Origin: Acidimicrobiaceae bacterium
GTDB taxonomy: Bacteria; Actinomycetota; Acidimicrobiia; Acidimicrobiales; MedAcidi-G1
Length of the DNA stretch: 5,812 bases
Assembly (NCBI GenBank): GCA_002727895.1
Contig: PBUO01000026.1
Location: forward strand, 13,102 to 18,913
Direction: 5' to 3'
Below, in pieces: positions 1-4,705 of this stretch (the stretch's first letter is position 1; every line of letters begins with the position of its first letter). A model generated the notes under the pieces. It made no database searches. It saw only the letters and a program-made list of their open reading frames with translations, and was not told the DNA's origin. Both the position numbers and the translations under genes were made by a program.

Positions 1-248
1 GAATCCGCGAAGCCGTCGATGCCGGGCGGCTCGGCCCGGTCCTCGGAGTCGCCGTAGCCGAGGGCGTCTGGGGCCAGCAGGCGCCACCGGTCGGCCAGGC
101 CACCTTCGCCGGCGTCGGCCTGTCCCTGGAAGGCGTCGCCCGACGAGCCGATGCCATGCAGCAGCACCAACGTCGGCGAGCCCGGGTCACCGGCTTCGAC
201 CACCGACAGCGGTCCGTAGCGGACCCGCCCCGACCCTCCGTCGACCAT
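1..248 (-). CDS. alpha/beta hydrolase, N-terminal part (truncated by window edge)
   Basis: Reading the minus strand from the ATG at 248-246 gives 82 codons with no stop before the window edge. The protein begins MVDGGSGRVRYGPLSVVEAG. Seen directly: strand beta-3 followed by the oxyanion-hole motif LVLLHGIGSSG (residues 28-36, His-Gly at 31-32), then APDALGYGDSE (59-69). This HG plus PD.LG.G.S pair is the classic opening of the alpha/beta-hydrolase fold. The nucleophile elbow (GxSxG) and the Asp/His of the triad would lie beyond the edge, so esterase, lipase, C-C hydrolase or haloperoxidase-like activity cannot be told apart. No signal peptide is visible, suggesting a cytoplasmic enzyme. A purine-rich AAGGGG lies 4 nt before the ATG and supports this start. 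The gene is divergent from the LLM oxidoreductase, with 66 nt between start codons. Confidence 0.85.
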   Translation of the reverse strand, partial: MVDGGSGRVRYGPLSVVEAGDPGSPTLVLLHGIGSSGDAFQGQADAGEGGLADRWRLLAPDALGYGDSEDRAEPPGIDGFAD

Positions 249-314
249 GTCGCCCCTTCCCTGCCTTCCTGTCTCGATTCGTCCGCTCGGATTGAACCAG
301 AACATGATGCCCGC
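249..314. promoter_or_regulatory. divergent promoter region, hydrolase / LLM oxidoreductase
   Basis: This 66-nt stretch separates two divergent start codons and must hold both promoters unless they lie inside the genes. On the plus strand CATGAT (303-308) matches TATAAT at 4 of 6 positions and ends exactly 6 nt before the ATG at 315, which fits a leaderless -10 element. No Shine-Dalgarno sequence precedes that ATG. I see no convincing -35 and no strong inverted repeat. On the minus strand the Shine-Dalgarno-like AAGGGG belongs to the hydrolase, but I cannot place its -10. Confidence 0.4.
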
Positions 315-1151
315 ATGAGGAACACCAAATTGAAAGTCGGTGTGCAACTCCATCCCCAAGCCACCAGCGTCGAGAACCTCCGCGACGCGTGGCAACGGGC
401 CGACGCCATGGGCGCCGACTCGATCTGGGTGTGGGACCACTTCTACCCGCTGTACGGCGACCCGGACGCCAGCAACTTCGAGGCGTGGACACTGCTGTCG
501 GCCATGGCTGCCGACACCACCAACGCCATGCTCGGCACGATGGTGACCGGAAACTCCTACCGGAACCCGGAGTTGCTGGCCGACATGGCCCGCACCCTCG
601 ACCACCTGTCGGGCGGCCGGATGTACCTAGCGGTCGGAGCCGGCTGGTTCGAACGGGACTACGACGAGTACGGCTACGAGTTCGGCACGGTGGGCAGCCG
701 CCTCCGCCAGTTGGAGGCCGACCTTCCCCGGATGCGCAGTCGACTCGGGAAGTTGAACCCCCCACCCGTGGGTTCGATGCCGTTGCTCATCGGTGGTTCG
801 GGCCGCAAGGTCACCCTGCGACTGGTGGCTGAGTACGCGGATGCCTGGAACTGCTTCGGCCCGCCGGAAAACGTGGCCGAACTGTCGGCGATCCTGGACG
901 ACTGGTGCGCCAAGGTTGGTCGGGACCCAGCCGAGATCGAGCGCACGGTGGCGATCTCTCGGGACGATGTTCACGATGTTGGCCGGTACACGGACGTAGG
1001 CGTCGACCACTTGGTGGTCATGATCGGCCAACAGCCCGGTGCGGTCGGTAACTTCAAAAAGGCCGGCGAGGCAAAGCAGGGACTCACTGGCGAGCCGTTC
1101 GACCTCAGTCCGTTGGAGTCGCTGATCTCCCAGCGGAACGCCCTGGGCTGA
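315..1151 (+). CDS. LLM-class F420-dependent oxidoreductase
   Basis: A 278-aa luciferase-like monooxygenase-fold (TIM barrel) protein, probably a cytoplasmic F420H2-dependent oxidoreductase of unknown substrate. Seen: first strand LKVGVQLHPQ (6-15); helix and strand SVENLRDAW..GADSIWVWDHF, whose DH (41-42) is at the usual cofactor-binding position; GTMVTGNSYRNPELLADMA (74-92) and HLSGGRMYLAVGAGWFERDY (97-116), both hallmark LLM blocks; and PLLIGGSGRKVTLRLVAEYADAWN (156-179), the phosphate-binding region. The segment between GAGW and LLIGG is short (LGKLNPPPVGSMP), lacking the insertion with an FxGxxY motif found in many relatives. I recall similar short forms in the Rv1855c-like subgroup, a tentative assignment. 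I chose the ATG at 315 because residues further upstream are antisense to the hydrolase and do not look like this family. A Zn-ribbon gene follows after 52 nt. Confidence 0.9.
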   Translation: MRNTKLKVGVQLHPQATSVENLRDAWQRADAMGADSIWVWDHFYPLYGDPDASNFEAWTLLSAMAADTTNAMLGTMVTGNSYRNPELLADMARTLDHLSGGRMYLAVGAGWFERDYDEYGYEFGTVGSRLRQLEADLPRMRSRLGKLNPPPVGSMPLLIGGSGRKVTLRLVAEYADAWNCFGPPENVAELSAILDDWCAKVGRDPAEIERTVAISRDDVHDVGRYTDVGVDHLVVMIGQQPGAVGNFKKAGEAKQGLTGEPFDLSPLESLISQRNALG

Positions 1152-1189
1152 TCTGGTCGTTCACCTACGCTCTCGGGACGACACCAGAT
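1151..1189 (+). terminator. hairpin after the LLM oxidoreductase gene
   Basis: ATCTGGT (1151-1157) pairs perfectly with ACCAGAT (1183-1189). The stem can extend by CGT (1158-1160) with ACG (1178-1180) across a 2-nt bulge. It begins in the TGA stop codon of the oxidoreductase. There is no T tract, so it may be an attenuating or 3'-end hairpin, not an intrinsic terminator. A TANNNT hexamer, TACGCT (1166-1171), lies in its loop and could start a separate transcript for the Zn-ribbon gene. I cannot tell these roles apart. Confidence 0.3.
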
Positions 1190-1203
1190 GCCGGGAGCAG
1201 CCC

Positions 1204-1422
1204 ATGACCGATGCCACCACCATGTTTTCCTGCGCGAAGTGCGGGTGCACCAACTGTGAGAAGGGCGAGATCCGCACCACCGGATCGGGCGTCAGCCGTT
1301 TCCTGAACCTCCAGAACCAGAAGTTTGGCTTCATGGCCTGTGAGGCCTGTGGCTATACCGAGTTCTACCGGATGGACGGCAAGGGAGGCCTCGGAACGGT
1401 GTTCGACGTCCTCACCAACTGA
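1204..1422 (+). CDS. small Zn-ribbon protein (DUF2082 / zinc_ribbon_13-like)
   Basis: A 72-aa cytoplasmic protein. Seen: a CxxC knuckle at Cys10/Cys13, a second at Cys46/Cys49, and between them the pattern GEIRTTGSGVSRFLNLQNQKF (21-41), followed by GYTEFYR (50-56) and a C-terminal GGLGTVFDVL. This matches, from memory, the predicted nucleic-acid-binding Zn-ribbon family (COG3478/DUF2082, PF09855), whose members are about 65-75 aa with GEIRTTG and YTEFY blocks. Function in that family is unproven; nucleic-acid binding is only predicted. Two further cysteines (15 and 18) give a CxxCxCxxC cluster. GGGAG (1193-1197), 6 nt before the ATG, is a good Shine-Dalgarno sequence and fixes the start. It may be cotranscribed with the upstream oxidoreductase (52-nt gap) or start from TACGCT at 1166-1171. 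Confidence 0.85.
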   Translation: MTDATTMFSCAKCGCTNCEKGEIRTTGSGVSRFLNLQNQKFGFMACEACGYTEFYRMDGKGGLGTVFDVLTN

Positions 1423-1557
1423 CGACCAGACGCCAGAAATCAGTCGTCAAGCCGAAGGCGACAGACGACCTTGACGGCCTCGTCGACCGACACCCGGGAC
1501 GACCTCGAAGCCGGGAGCGGACCGGGTCGGCGACCTCTAGGCGGCCCGTCGTCGGGC
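1420..1557 (+). terminator. hairpin cluster downstream of the Zn-ribbon gene
   Basis: TGACGAC (1420-1426, including the stop codon) pairs with GTCGTCA (1443-1449). The second arm can instead pair with GACGAC (1464-1469), enclosing a small GCC-GAA-GGC hairpin, so the two folds exclude each other. Further on, GCCCG (1544-1548) and CGGGC (1553-1557) form a tight 5-bp stem with a TCGT loop. None has a T tract. Together they probably mark the 3' end of the Zn-ribbon transcript. The rest of the 1423-1641 spacer shows no convincing gene. Confidence 0.25.
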
Positions 1558-1629
1558 GTTCAGCCTCCGTCGCCGATGGGGCGGCCCAGAAGGCCGCGGG
1601 CAGAACGGAACCCAGACCCGGCCCTTGAC

Positions 1630-1641
1630 TACCGTCCCTAG
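1630..1641 (+). promoter_or_regulatory. candidate leaderless -10 element of the dioxygenase gene
   Basis: TACCGT (1630-1635) fits TANNNT and is followed by exactly 6 nt before the ATG at 1642, so transcription would begin at or next to the A of the start codon. No Shine-Dalgarno sequence is present in the 20 nt before the ATG. TTGACT lies only just upstream (1625-1630), too close to be a -35. Leaderless initiation is inferred from this geometry, which recurs at other genes here. Confidence 0.45.
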
Positions 1642-2940
1642 ATGGCCCTCAGACCCGTCGAGGTACCCCCGACCGAGCCGCTGGCGCCAGACGCCGCATC
1701 GTTCGCCCGGTTCCACCGCGAAGTCCTTCCGGACCGGATCGCTGCCGGGACCGGGGAACTGGCCCACGACTACCTGGCCAGACGAGGCACCATGGCGGTC
1801 CGCACCCCTGCCGGCTCGTGGACCTATGTCCCCAGGGACGGCTCGGTGACTCTGATCGAGGGAGAGGGACGGGCCGACGTCGTAGTGGCCCTCGGGATGG
1901 AAGGCTGGTTGGGCCTTGCCACCGACCTCGACACGGCACCCGGCCTGCTCTACACCGACCGGGCGACCGTCCCGGTCGGCGACCCGATGAGGTTCCTGAG
2001 TTGGGAGCCCGGCCTTCGGGCCCTGTTCCACGGTCGCCCTCTCTTCGACCCGAAGGACGTCGACCTCCGCGGGGCCGACGGATCGCCCCTGGAGGTGACC
2101 CGCACGTTCCCGGCAGCCGGTTTGGAGGACGAGGGCGAGGAGGCCGCTCAGTTCCTGCGGGCAGCCGGCCACCTGTGTGTCACCGGCGTATTCGACGAAG
2201 TCGAGGTGGCCGGGATGCTGGCCGACGCGGCGATCCTGGCCGACGAGGCGGCACCCGGAGACATGACGTCGTGGTGGGGGCGCGACGGCGACGGCACCGA
2301 GGTCTTGACCCGGGTCCTGCGGGCAGCCAGTCGACCGGGCCTGGACGCCCTGGTCGACGACCCCCGGGTGCGGCGCATCGTGGGCCTCGCCGACGAGGAC
2401 CTGGCCCCCAGCGTGGACGACGGCCCGGAGTCGATCGACCGGGTGACGGTGCTGTGGAAGCGCCCCGGCCTAGCCGAGGGGTTGGGCGACCTGCCCTGGC
2501 ACCGCGACTGTGGCATGGGTGGGCACGCCAATCGCTGCCCGTCGACGGTGCTGACCATCTGCCTGAACGACGGGTCGGCGGCCGCGGGTCAACTCCGGTT
2601 CCTCTCCGGCTCTCACCGGGGCTCGTACCCGTTCATGGACGGGATGGCGGCTGAGGCGCCCGAAGGCGTCGGGCTCAACCTCGGTCCAGGCGACGTGACG
2701 CTGCACTACTCCGACGTCATGCACGCCTCGCTGCCACCCACCTCCGAGGATGGGCCACACCGGATCTCGGTCCTGGTGGGGTTCGCACCAGCCAACCGAG
2801 GACACCACCTTGGCGAGCGCCACTACAACGATGCCCTGCTCGTCAACGACGACGGACAGGTCGACCACCTCGGCCAGCGCCTGGAGCGGGAACGGTCCTC
2901 GTCGACGTCCGAACGCGACCCGGGCCGGGAATCCGGCTAG
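1642..2940 (+). CDS. PhyH-type Fe(II)/2-oxoglutarate dioxygenase with N-terminal extension
   Basis: A 432-aa protein. The C-terminal part (about 165-400) has the phytanoyl-CoA dioxygenase-type double-stranded beta-helix. WHRDCGMGG (286-294) gives the HxD iron ligands His287 and Asp289; GQLRFLSGSHRGSYP (316-330) is the typical following strand; LGPGDVTLHYSDVMHAS (347-363) supplies the distal His361; and Arg374 in PHRISVLVGF is the likely 2-oxoglutarate carboxylate binder. It should therefore be an active hydroxylase of an unknown small molecule. The N-terminal 150 residues are not part of the core and run through VVVALGMEGWLGLATDLDTA (81-100) and TVPVGDPMRFLSWEPGLRAL, faintly like a sterol-carrier (SCP2) fold; this is a guess. 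The C-terminal tail (from about 410) is charged and Ser-rich, probably disordered. The ATG at 1642 has a good leaderless -10. The SDR gene follows after 86 nt. Confidence 0.88.
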   Translation: MALRPVEVPPTEPLAPDAASFARFHREVLPDRIAAGTGELAHDYLARRGTMAVRTPAGSWTYVPRDGSVTLIEGEGRADVVVALGMEGWLGLATDLDTAPGLLYTDRATVPVGDPMRFLSWEPGLRALFHGRPLFDPKDVDLRGADGSPLEVTRTFPAAGLEDEGEEAAQFLRAAGHLCVTGVFDEVEVAGMLADAAILADEAAPGDMTSWWGRDGDGTEVLTRVLRAASRPGLDALVDDPRVRRIVGLADEDLAPSVDDGPESIDRVTVLWKRPGLAEGLGDLPWHRDCGMGGHANRCPSTVLTICLNDGSAAAGQLRFLSGSHRGSYPFMDGMAAEAPEGVGLNLGPGDVTLHYSDVMHASLPPTSEDGPHRISVLVGFAPANRGHHLGERHYNDALLVNDDGQVDHLGQRLERERSSSTSERDPGRESG

Positions 2941-2962
2941 AGGCGGGGAGGAAAGAACCCGC

Positions 2963-2997
2963 CGACCCGAGGTCCGGCCCGATCGCCGGTCGGGTCG
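2963..2997 (+). terminator. strong GC hairpin between dioxygenase and SDR genes
   Basis: CGACCCGA (2963-2970) is the exact reverse complement of TCGGGTCG (2990-2997), an 8-bp stem starting 22 nt past the dioxygenase stop. Inside it CCGG (2974-2977) can pair with CCGG (2986-2989), continuing the stem across a 3-nt bulge. No T tract follows. It could end the dioxygenase transcript, which fits with the separate -10 seen just before the SDR gene. Confidence 0.4.
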
Positions 2998-3014
2998 CCA
3001 GGGTCGTTGCGACG

Positions 3015-3026
3015 TACTGTCCGGCC
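3015..3026 (+). promoter_or_regulatory. candidate leaderless -10 element of the SDR gene
   Basis: TACTGT (3015-3020) matches TATAAT at T1, A2 and T6, the TANNNT signature, and ends exactly 6 nt before the ATG at 3027. No Shine-Dalgarno sequence stands near this ATG, and I see no in-frame upstream start with one. The inferred transcript begins at the start codon. No clear -35 is visible. Confidence 0.45.
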
Positions 3027-3755
3027 ATGTTCGACCTGACGGGACGCACGGCGCTGGTCACCGGTGCCGGCCAGAACATCGGTGCAGGGATCGCCCGGGC
3101 CCTGGCCGGAGCGGGGGCCCGGGTACTGGTCAACGACCTGCGGGCCGACCGGGCCGGCGAGGTGGCGGCGGAGATAGGCGGGGAAGCCGAGGCGCTGCCG
3201 TTTGACGTGACCGACCGGGCCGCCGTACTGGCCGCCGTGGAGGCCGCCGGGGCCCTCGACGTGCTGGTCAACAACGCTGGCAACGGCGGGGCCGAGGCGA
3301 TGCTGCCGAAGCGGTTCGCCGACACCGAACCCGCCGAATGGGCGGGGCCGGTGGAGGTCAACCTGCAGGGCGTGCTCTTTTGCTGCCACGCCGTGCTCCC
3401 CGGCATGGTGGAACGGGGACACGGACGGATCATCACCATCTCGTCTGCCGCCGGGACCCACGGGGTGGGGATCGGCTTCGCCCCCTACTCGGTGGGCAAG
3501 GGTGGGTCTCTCAGCCTCATGCGGTCGCTGGCCCTCGAGCACGGCCGGGACGGGATCACCGCCAACTCGGTGGCCCTGGGGATCATGGACTCGGTCCGGG
3601 AAGAGACGGCGGCCGCCCTGCGGAAGTCGATCCCGGTGGGGCGCCTGGGCTCGCCGGCCGACGTGGGCGCGGCCTGCCTCTGGCTGGCTTCGGACGAGGC
3701 GTCGTGGGTGACCGGCCAGACCATCGGCCTGAACGGCGGCGCCTTCACCTCCTAA
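3027..3755 (+). CDS. short-chain dehydrogenase/reductase (classical SDR)
   Basis: A 242-aa NAD(P)-dependent oxidoreductase of the classical SDR (FabG-like) type, the usual length. Seen: glycine-rich nucleotide-binding motif TGAGQNIG (12-19); Asp37 at the end of beta-2 (VLVNDLRAD), favouring NAD(H) over NADP(H); Asp60 in FDVTD; NNAG (82-85); Asn112 in EVNLQG; catalytic Ser140 in ITISSAAG; Tyr154 and Lys158 in YSVGK; and the C-terminal VTGQTIGLNGG (228-238) closing strand. All four members of the Asn-Ser-Tyr-Lys tetrad are present, so it should be active on an unknown carbonyl or alcohol. The region after beta-6 reads NSVALGIMDS, with Leu184 where most relatives have Pro of the PG motif. It lies 86 nt after the dioxygenase gene on the same strand, so a shared pathway (hydroxylation then oxidation) is possible. 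A hairpin and a private -10 argue for a separate transcript. Confidence 0.92.
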   Translation: MFDLTGRTALVTGAGQNIGAGIARALAGAGARVLVNDLRADRAGEVAAEIGGEAEALPFDVTDRAAVLAAVEAAGALDVLVNNAGNGGAEAMLPKRFADTEPAEWAGPVEVNLQGVLFCCHAVLPGMVERGHGRIITISSAAGTHGVGIGFAPYSVGKGGSLSLMRSLALEHGRDGITANSVALGIMDSVREETAAALRKSIPVGRLGSPADVGAACLWLASDEASWVTGQTIGLNGGAFTS

Positions 3756-3770
3756 GGGCCTTCACCTCCT
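3741..3770. repeat. 13-bp direct repeat across the SDR stop codon
   Basis: GCCTTCACCTCCT occurs at 3741-3753 and again at 3758-3770, 4 nt apart. The first copy encodes the last SDR residues (Ala-Phe-Thr-Ser) and enters the stop codon; the second lies in the 3' flank, out of frame. Both contain TCACCTCCT, identical to the anti-Shine-Dalgarno end of 16S rRNA, so the opposite strand reads AGGAGGTGA twice. The second copy also forms the left arm of the following hairpin. A small tandem duplication is the simplest origin. Confidence 0.7.
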
Positions 3771-3793
3771 CGGATAGGCCCGGGCCGGAGGAG
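3766..3793. terminator. hairpin in the convergent SDR/crotonase gap (bidirectional terminator candidate)
   Basis: CTCCTC (3766-3771) pairs with GAGGAG (3788-3793), continued by GG (3772-3773) with CC (3785-3786) past one bulged G. The loop contains part of the self-complementary GGCCCGGGCC (3777-3786). The element occupies most of the 49 nt between two convergent stop codons and could serve both strands. No T tract flanks it on either side, common for GC-rich actinobacterial terminators. Confidence 0.45.
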
Positions 3794-3804
3794 CGGCGGG
3801 GCGG

Positions 3805-4584
3805 TCAGTCCCGGTGGGGCCAGACGGGAGCCCGCTTCTCCACGAAGGCCCGGGGCCACTCACGCCCGTCGCCGTGGGCTGCGGCCCGAGACATGACGTC
3901 GACGGCCATCTCGTAGGCGTCGTCAACCGTCATGTCCAACTGTCGGTAGAGGGTGCGCTTGCCGAGTGCCTTGGCCGACCGGCTGCCCCGGGTGGCGTAG
4001 CCGAGGAACTCGGTGGTGGCCGCCTCCAGGTCAGCGGCCGGGACCACCCGGTTGACGAGGCCCCAGTCCAGAGCGGTGGCGGCGTCGATGGTGCCGCCGG
4101 TCAGTGCCAGTTCCACGGCCCGCTTGCGGCCCACCTGGCGGGCCACGGCGACCAGCGGGGTGTGGCAGAACAGCCCGCCCTTGCCGCCGGGGGTGGCGAA
4201 GGCGGCATCCTCCGAGGCCACGACGAGGTCGGCACTGGCCGCCAGCTGGGCGCCCGCAGCGGTGGCTAGGCCCTGGACCCGGGCCACCACCACCTGGGGG
4301 ACCTCGGCCATCGAGGTCATGGCCTCGGTGCAGAGCTCGAACAGGGCCCGCAGTTCGTCCTCGGACATGGCGGCCATCTGGGCCAGGTCGTGGCCGGCCG
4401 AGAAGACGGGCCCGGTGGACGCCAGAACGATGCCCGACACGTCGTCGAGGGCGCCGGCCGCCCGGAAGGCGTCGAGCAGCTCGCCGAGGACGTCCGAGGA
4501 CAGGCAGTTGCGCCGGTCGGGTCGGTCCAGCGTGATGGTGACCGTCCCGCCGTCCCTCTCGAACCCCAGGTGCTCGTATTCCAC
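3805..4584 (-). CDS. crotonase-fold protein, ECHDC3-like (enoyl-CoA hydratase family)
   Basis: A 259-aa protein of typical crotonase length. Seen: VTITLDRPDRRNCLS (15-29); the first oxyanion-hole block FSAGHDL (61-67); the second block VQGLATAAGAQLAASADL (103-120); then ASEDAAFATPGGKGGLFCHTPLVAVARQVG (123-152) and ALTGGTIDAATALDWGLVNRVVP (160-182). In rat enoyl-CoA hydratase the catalytic glutamates fall in GCEL and QPEI; here those positions are Gln113 and Gly133, so a standard hydratase mechanism is unlikely. ATAAG.QL with FATPG..GLFC is the pattern I recall from the ECHDC3 subgroup, whose reaction is not settled. The fold should still bind an acyl-CoA. The GTG at 4584 is chosen because family similarity begins right there; no Shine-Dalgarno precedes it, and a weak -10-like AAGACT sits 6 nt upstream. 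It is divergent from the enolase-superfamily gene, sharing the palindromic operator region. Confidence 0.88.
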   Translation of the reverse strand: MEYEHLGFERDGGTVTITLDRPDRRNCLSSDVLGELLDAFRAAGALDDVSGIVLASTGPVFSAGHDLAQMAAMSEDELRALFELCTEAMTSMAEVPQVVVARVQGLATAAGAQLAASADLVVASEDAAFATPGGKGGLFCHTPLVAVARQVGRKRAVELALTGGTIDAATALDWGLVNRVVPAADLEAATTEFLGYATRGSRSAKALGKRTLYRQLDMTVDDAYEMAVDVMSRAAAHGDGREWPRAFVEKRAPVWPHRD

Positions 4585-4623
4585 GGGGCAAGTCTTGCCG
4601 CTCCCGGTGCGACCGGCCAGAAA

Positions 4624-4652
4624 TGGACTGAACACTCGTTCAGTCATAGTCT
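4624..4652 (+). promoter_or_regulatory. candidate promoter of the enolase-superfamily gene
   Basis: TGGACT (4624-4629; 4 of 6 matches to TTGACA) and TAGTCT (4647-4652; TANNNT) are separated by 17 nt, the optimal spacing. Transcription would start near 4659, leaving about 47 nt of leader with a Shine-Dalgarno sequence. The inverted repeat at 4626-4645 fills the spacer and overlaps the -35, so a protein bound there would block polymerase. Confidence 0.45.
4626..4645. promoter_or_regulatory. perfect inverted repeat, probable repressor operator
   Basis: GACTGAAC (4626-4633) and GTTCAGTC (4638-4645) are exact reverse complements separated by ACTC. This 20-bp dyad is in the 121-nt region between the divergent crotonase-like and enolase-superfamily genes, 42 nt from one start and 60 nt from the other. 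TGAAC...GTTCA half-sites are common among TetR-family operators, though other dimeric repressors are possible. No regulator gene is visible in the window. Confidence 0.6.
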
Positions 4653-4695
4653 GTGGCCGCCCGGACCCCGCGTCGTCCCGGCGCCACCGCATGCC

Positions 4696-4701
4696 AGGAG
4701 G
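4696..4701 (+). promoter_or_regulatory. Shine-Dalgarno sequence deciding the start at 4706
   Basis: AGGAGG (4696-4701) lies 4 nt before the ATG at 4706. An in-frame ATG at 4691 lies just upstream of this motif, which would then be inside the coding region, so 4706 is the better start. This gene is unlike its neighbours in having a full Shine-Dalgarno sequence. Confidence 0.7.
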
Positions 4702-4705
4702 CCCC

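Noticed and set aside
156..314. Extended N-terminus of the LLM oxidoreductase from an ATG at 156
   Set aside because: The added 53 residues are antisense to the alpha/beta hydrolase and Arg/Pro-rich; the family's first beta-strand starts right after the ATG at 315.
1440..1559. Short minus-strand reading frame ending at a TGA (1442-1440), with a C-terminal-looking end VSVDEAVKVVCRLRLDD
   Set aside because: It is bounded upstream by a stop at 1562-1560, the only plausible start (GTG at 1493) gives under 20 residues with no ribosome binding site, and it resembles no family I know.
1537..2172. Long minus-strand open frame antisense to the dioxygenase
   Set aside because: Composition is typical of a GC-rich shadow frame (Gly, Arg, Pro, Ala-rich) with no recognisable motif, while the plus strand encodes a clear PhyH enzyme.
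3485..3748. Minus-strand open frame starting at a GTG inside AGGAGGTG, antisense to the SDR
   Set aside because: The Shine-Dalgarno-like bases overlap the start codon so spacing is impossible, the next motif is too far away, and the protein matches nothing recognisable.
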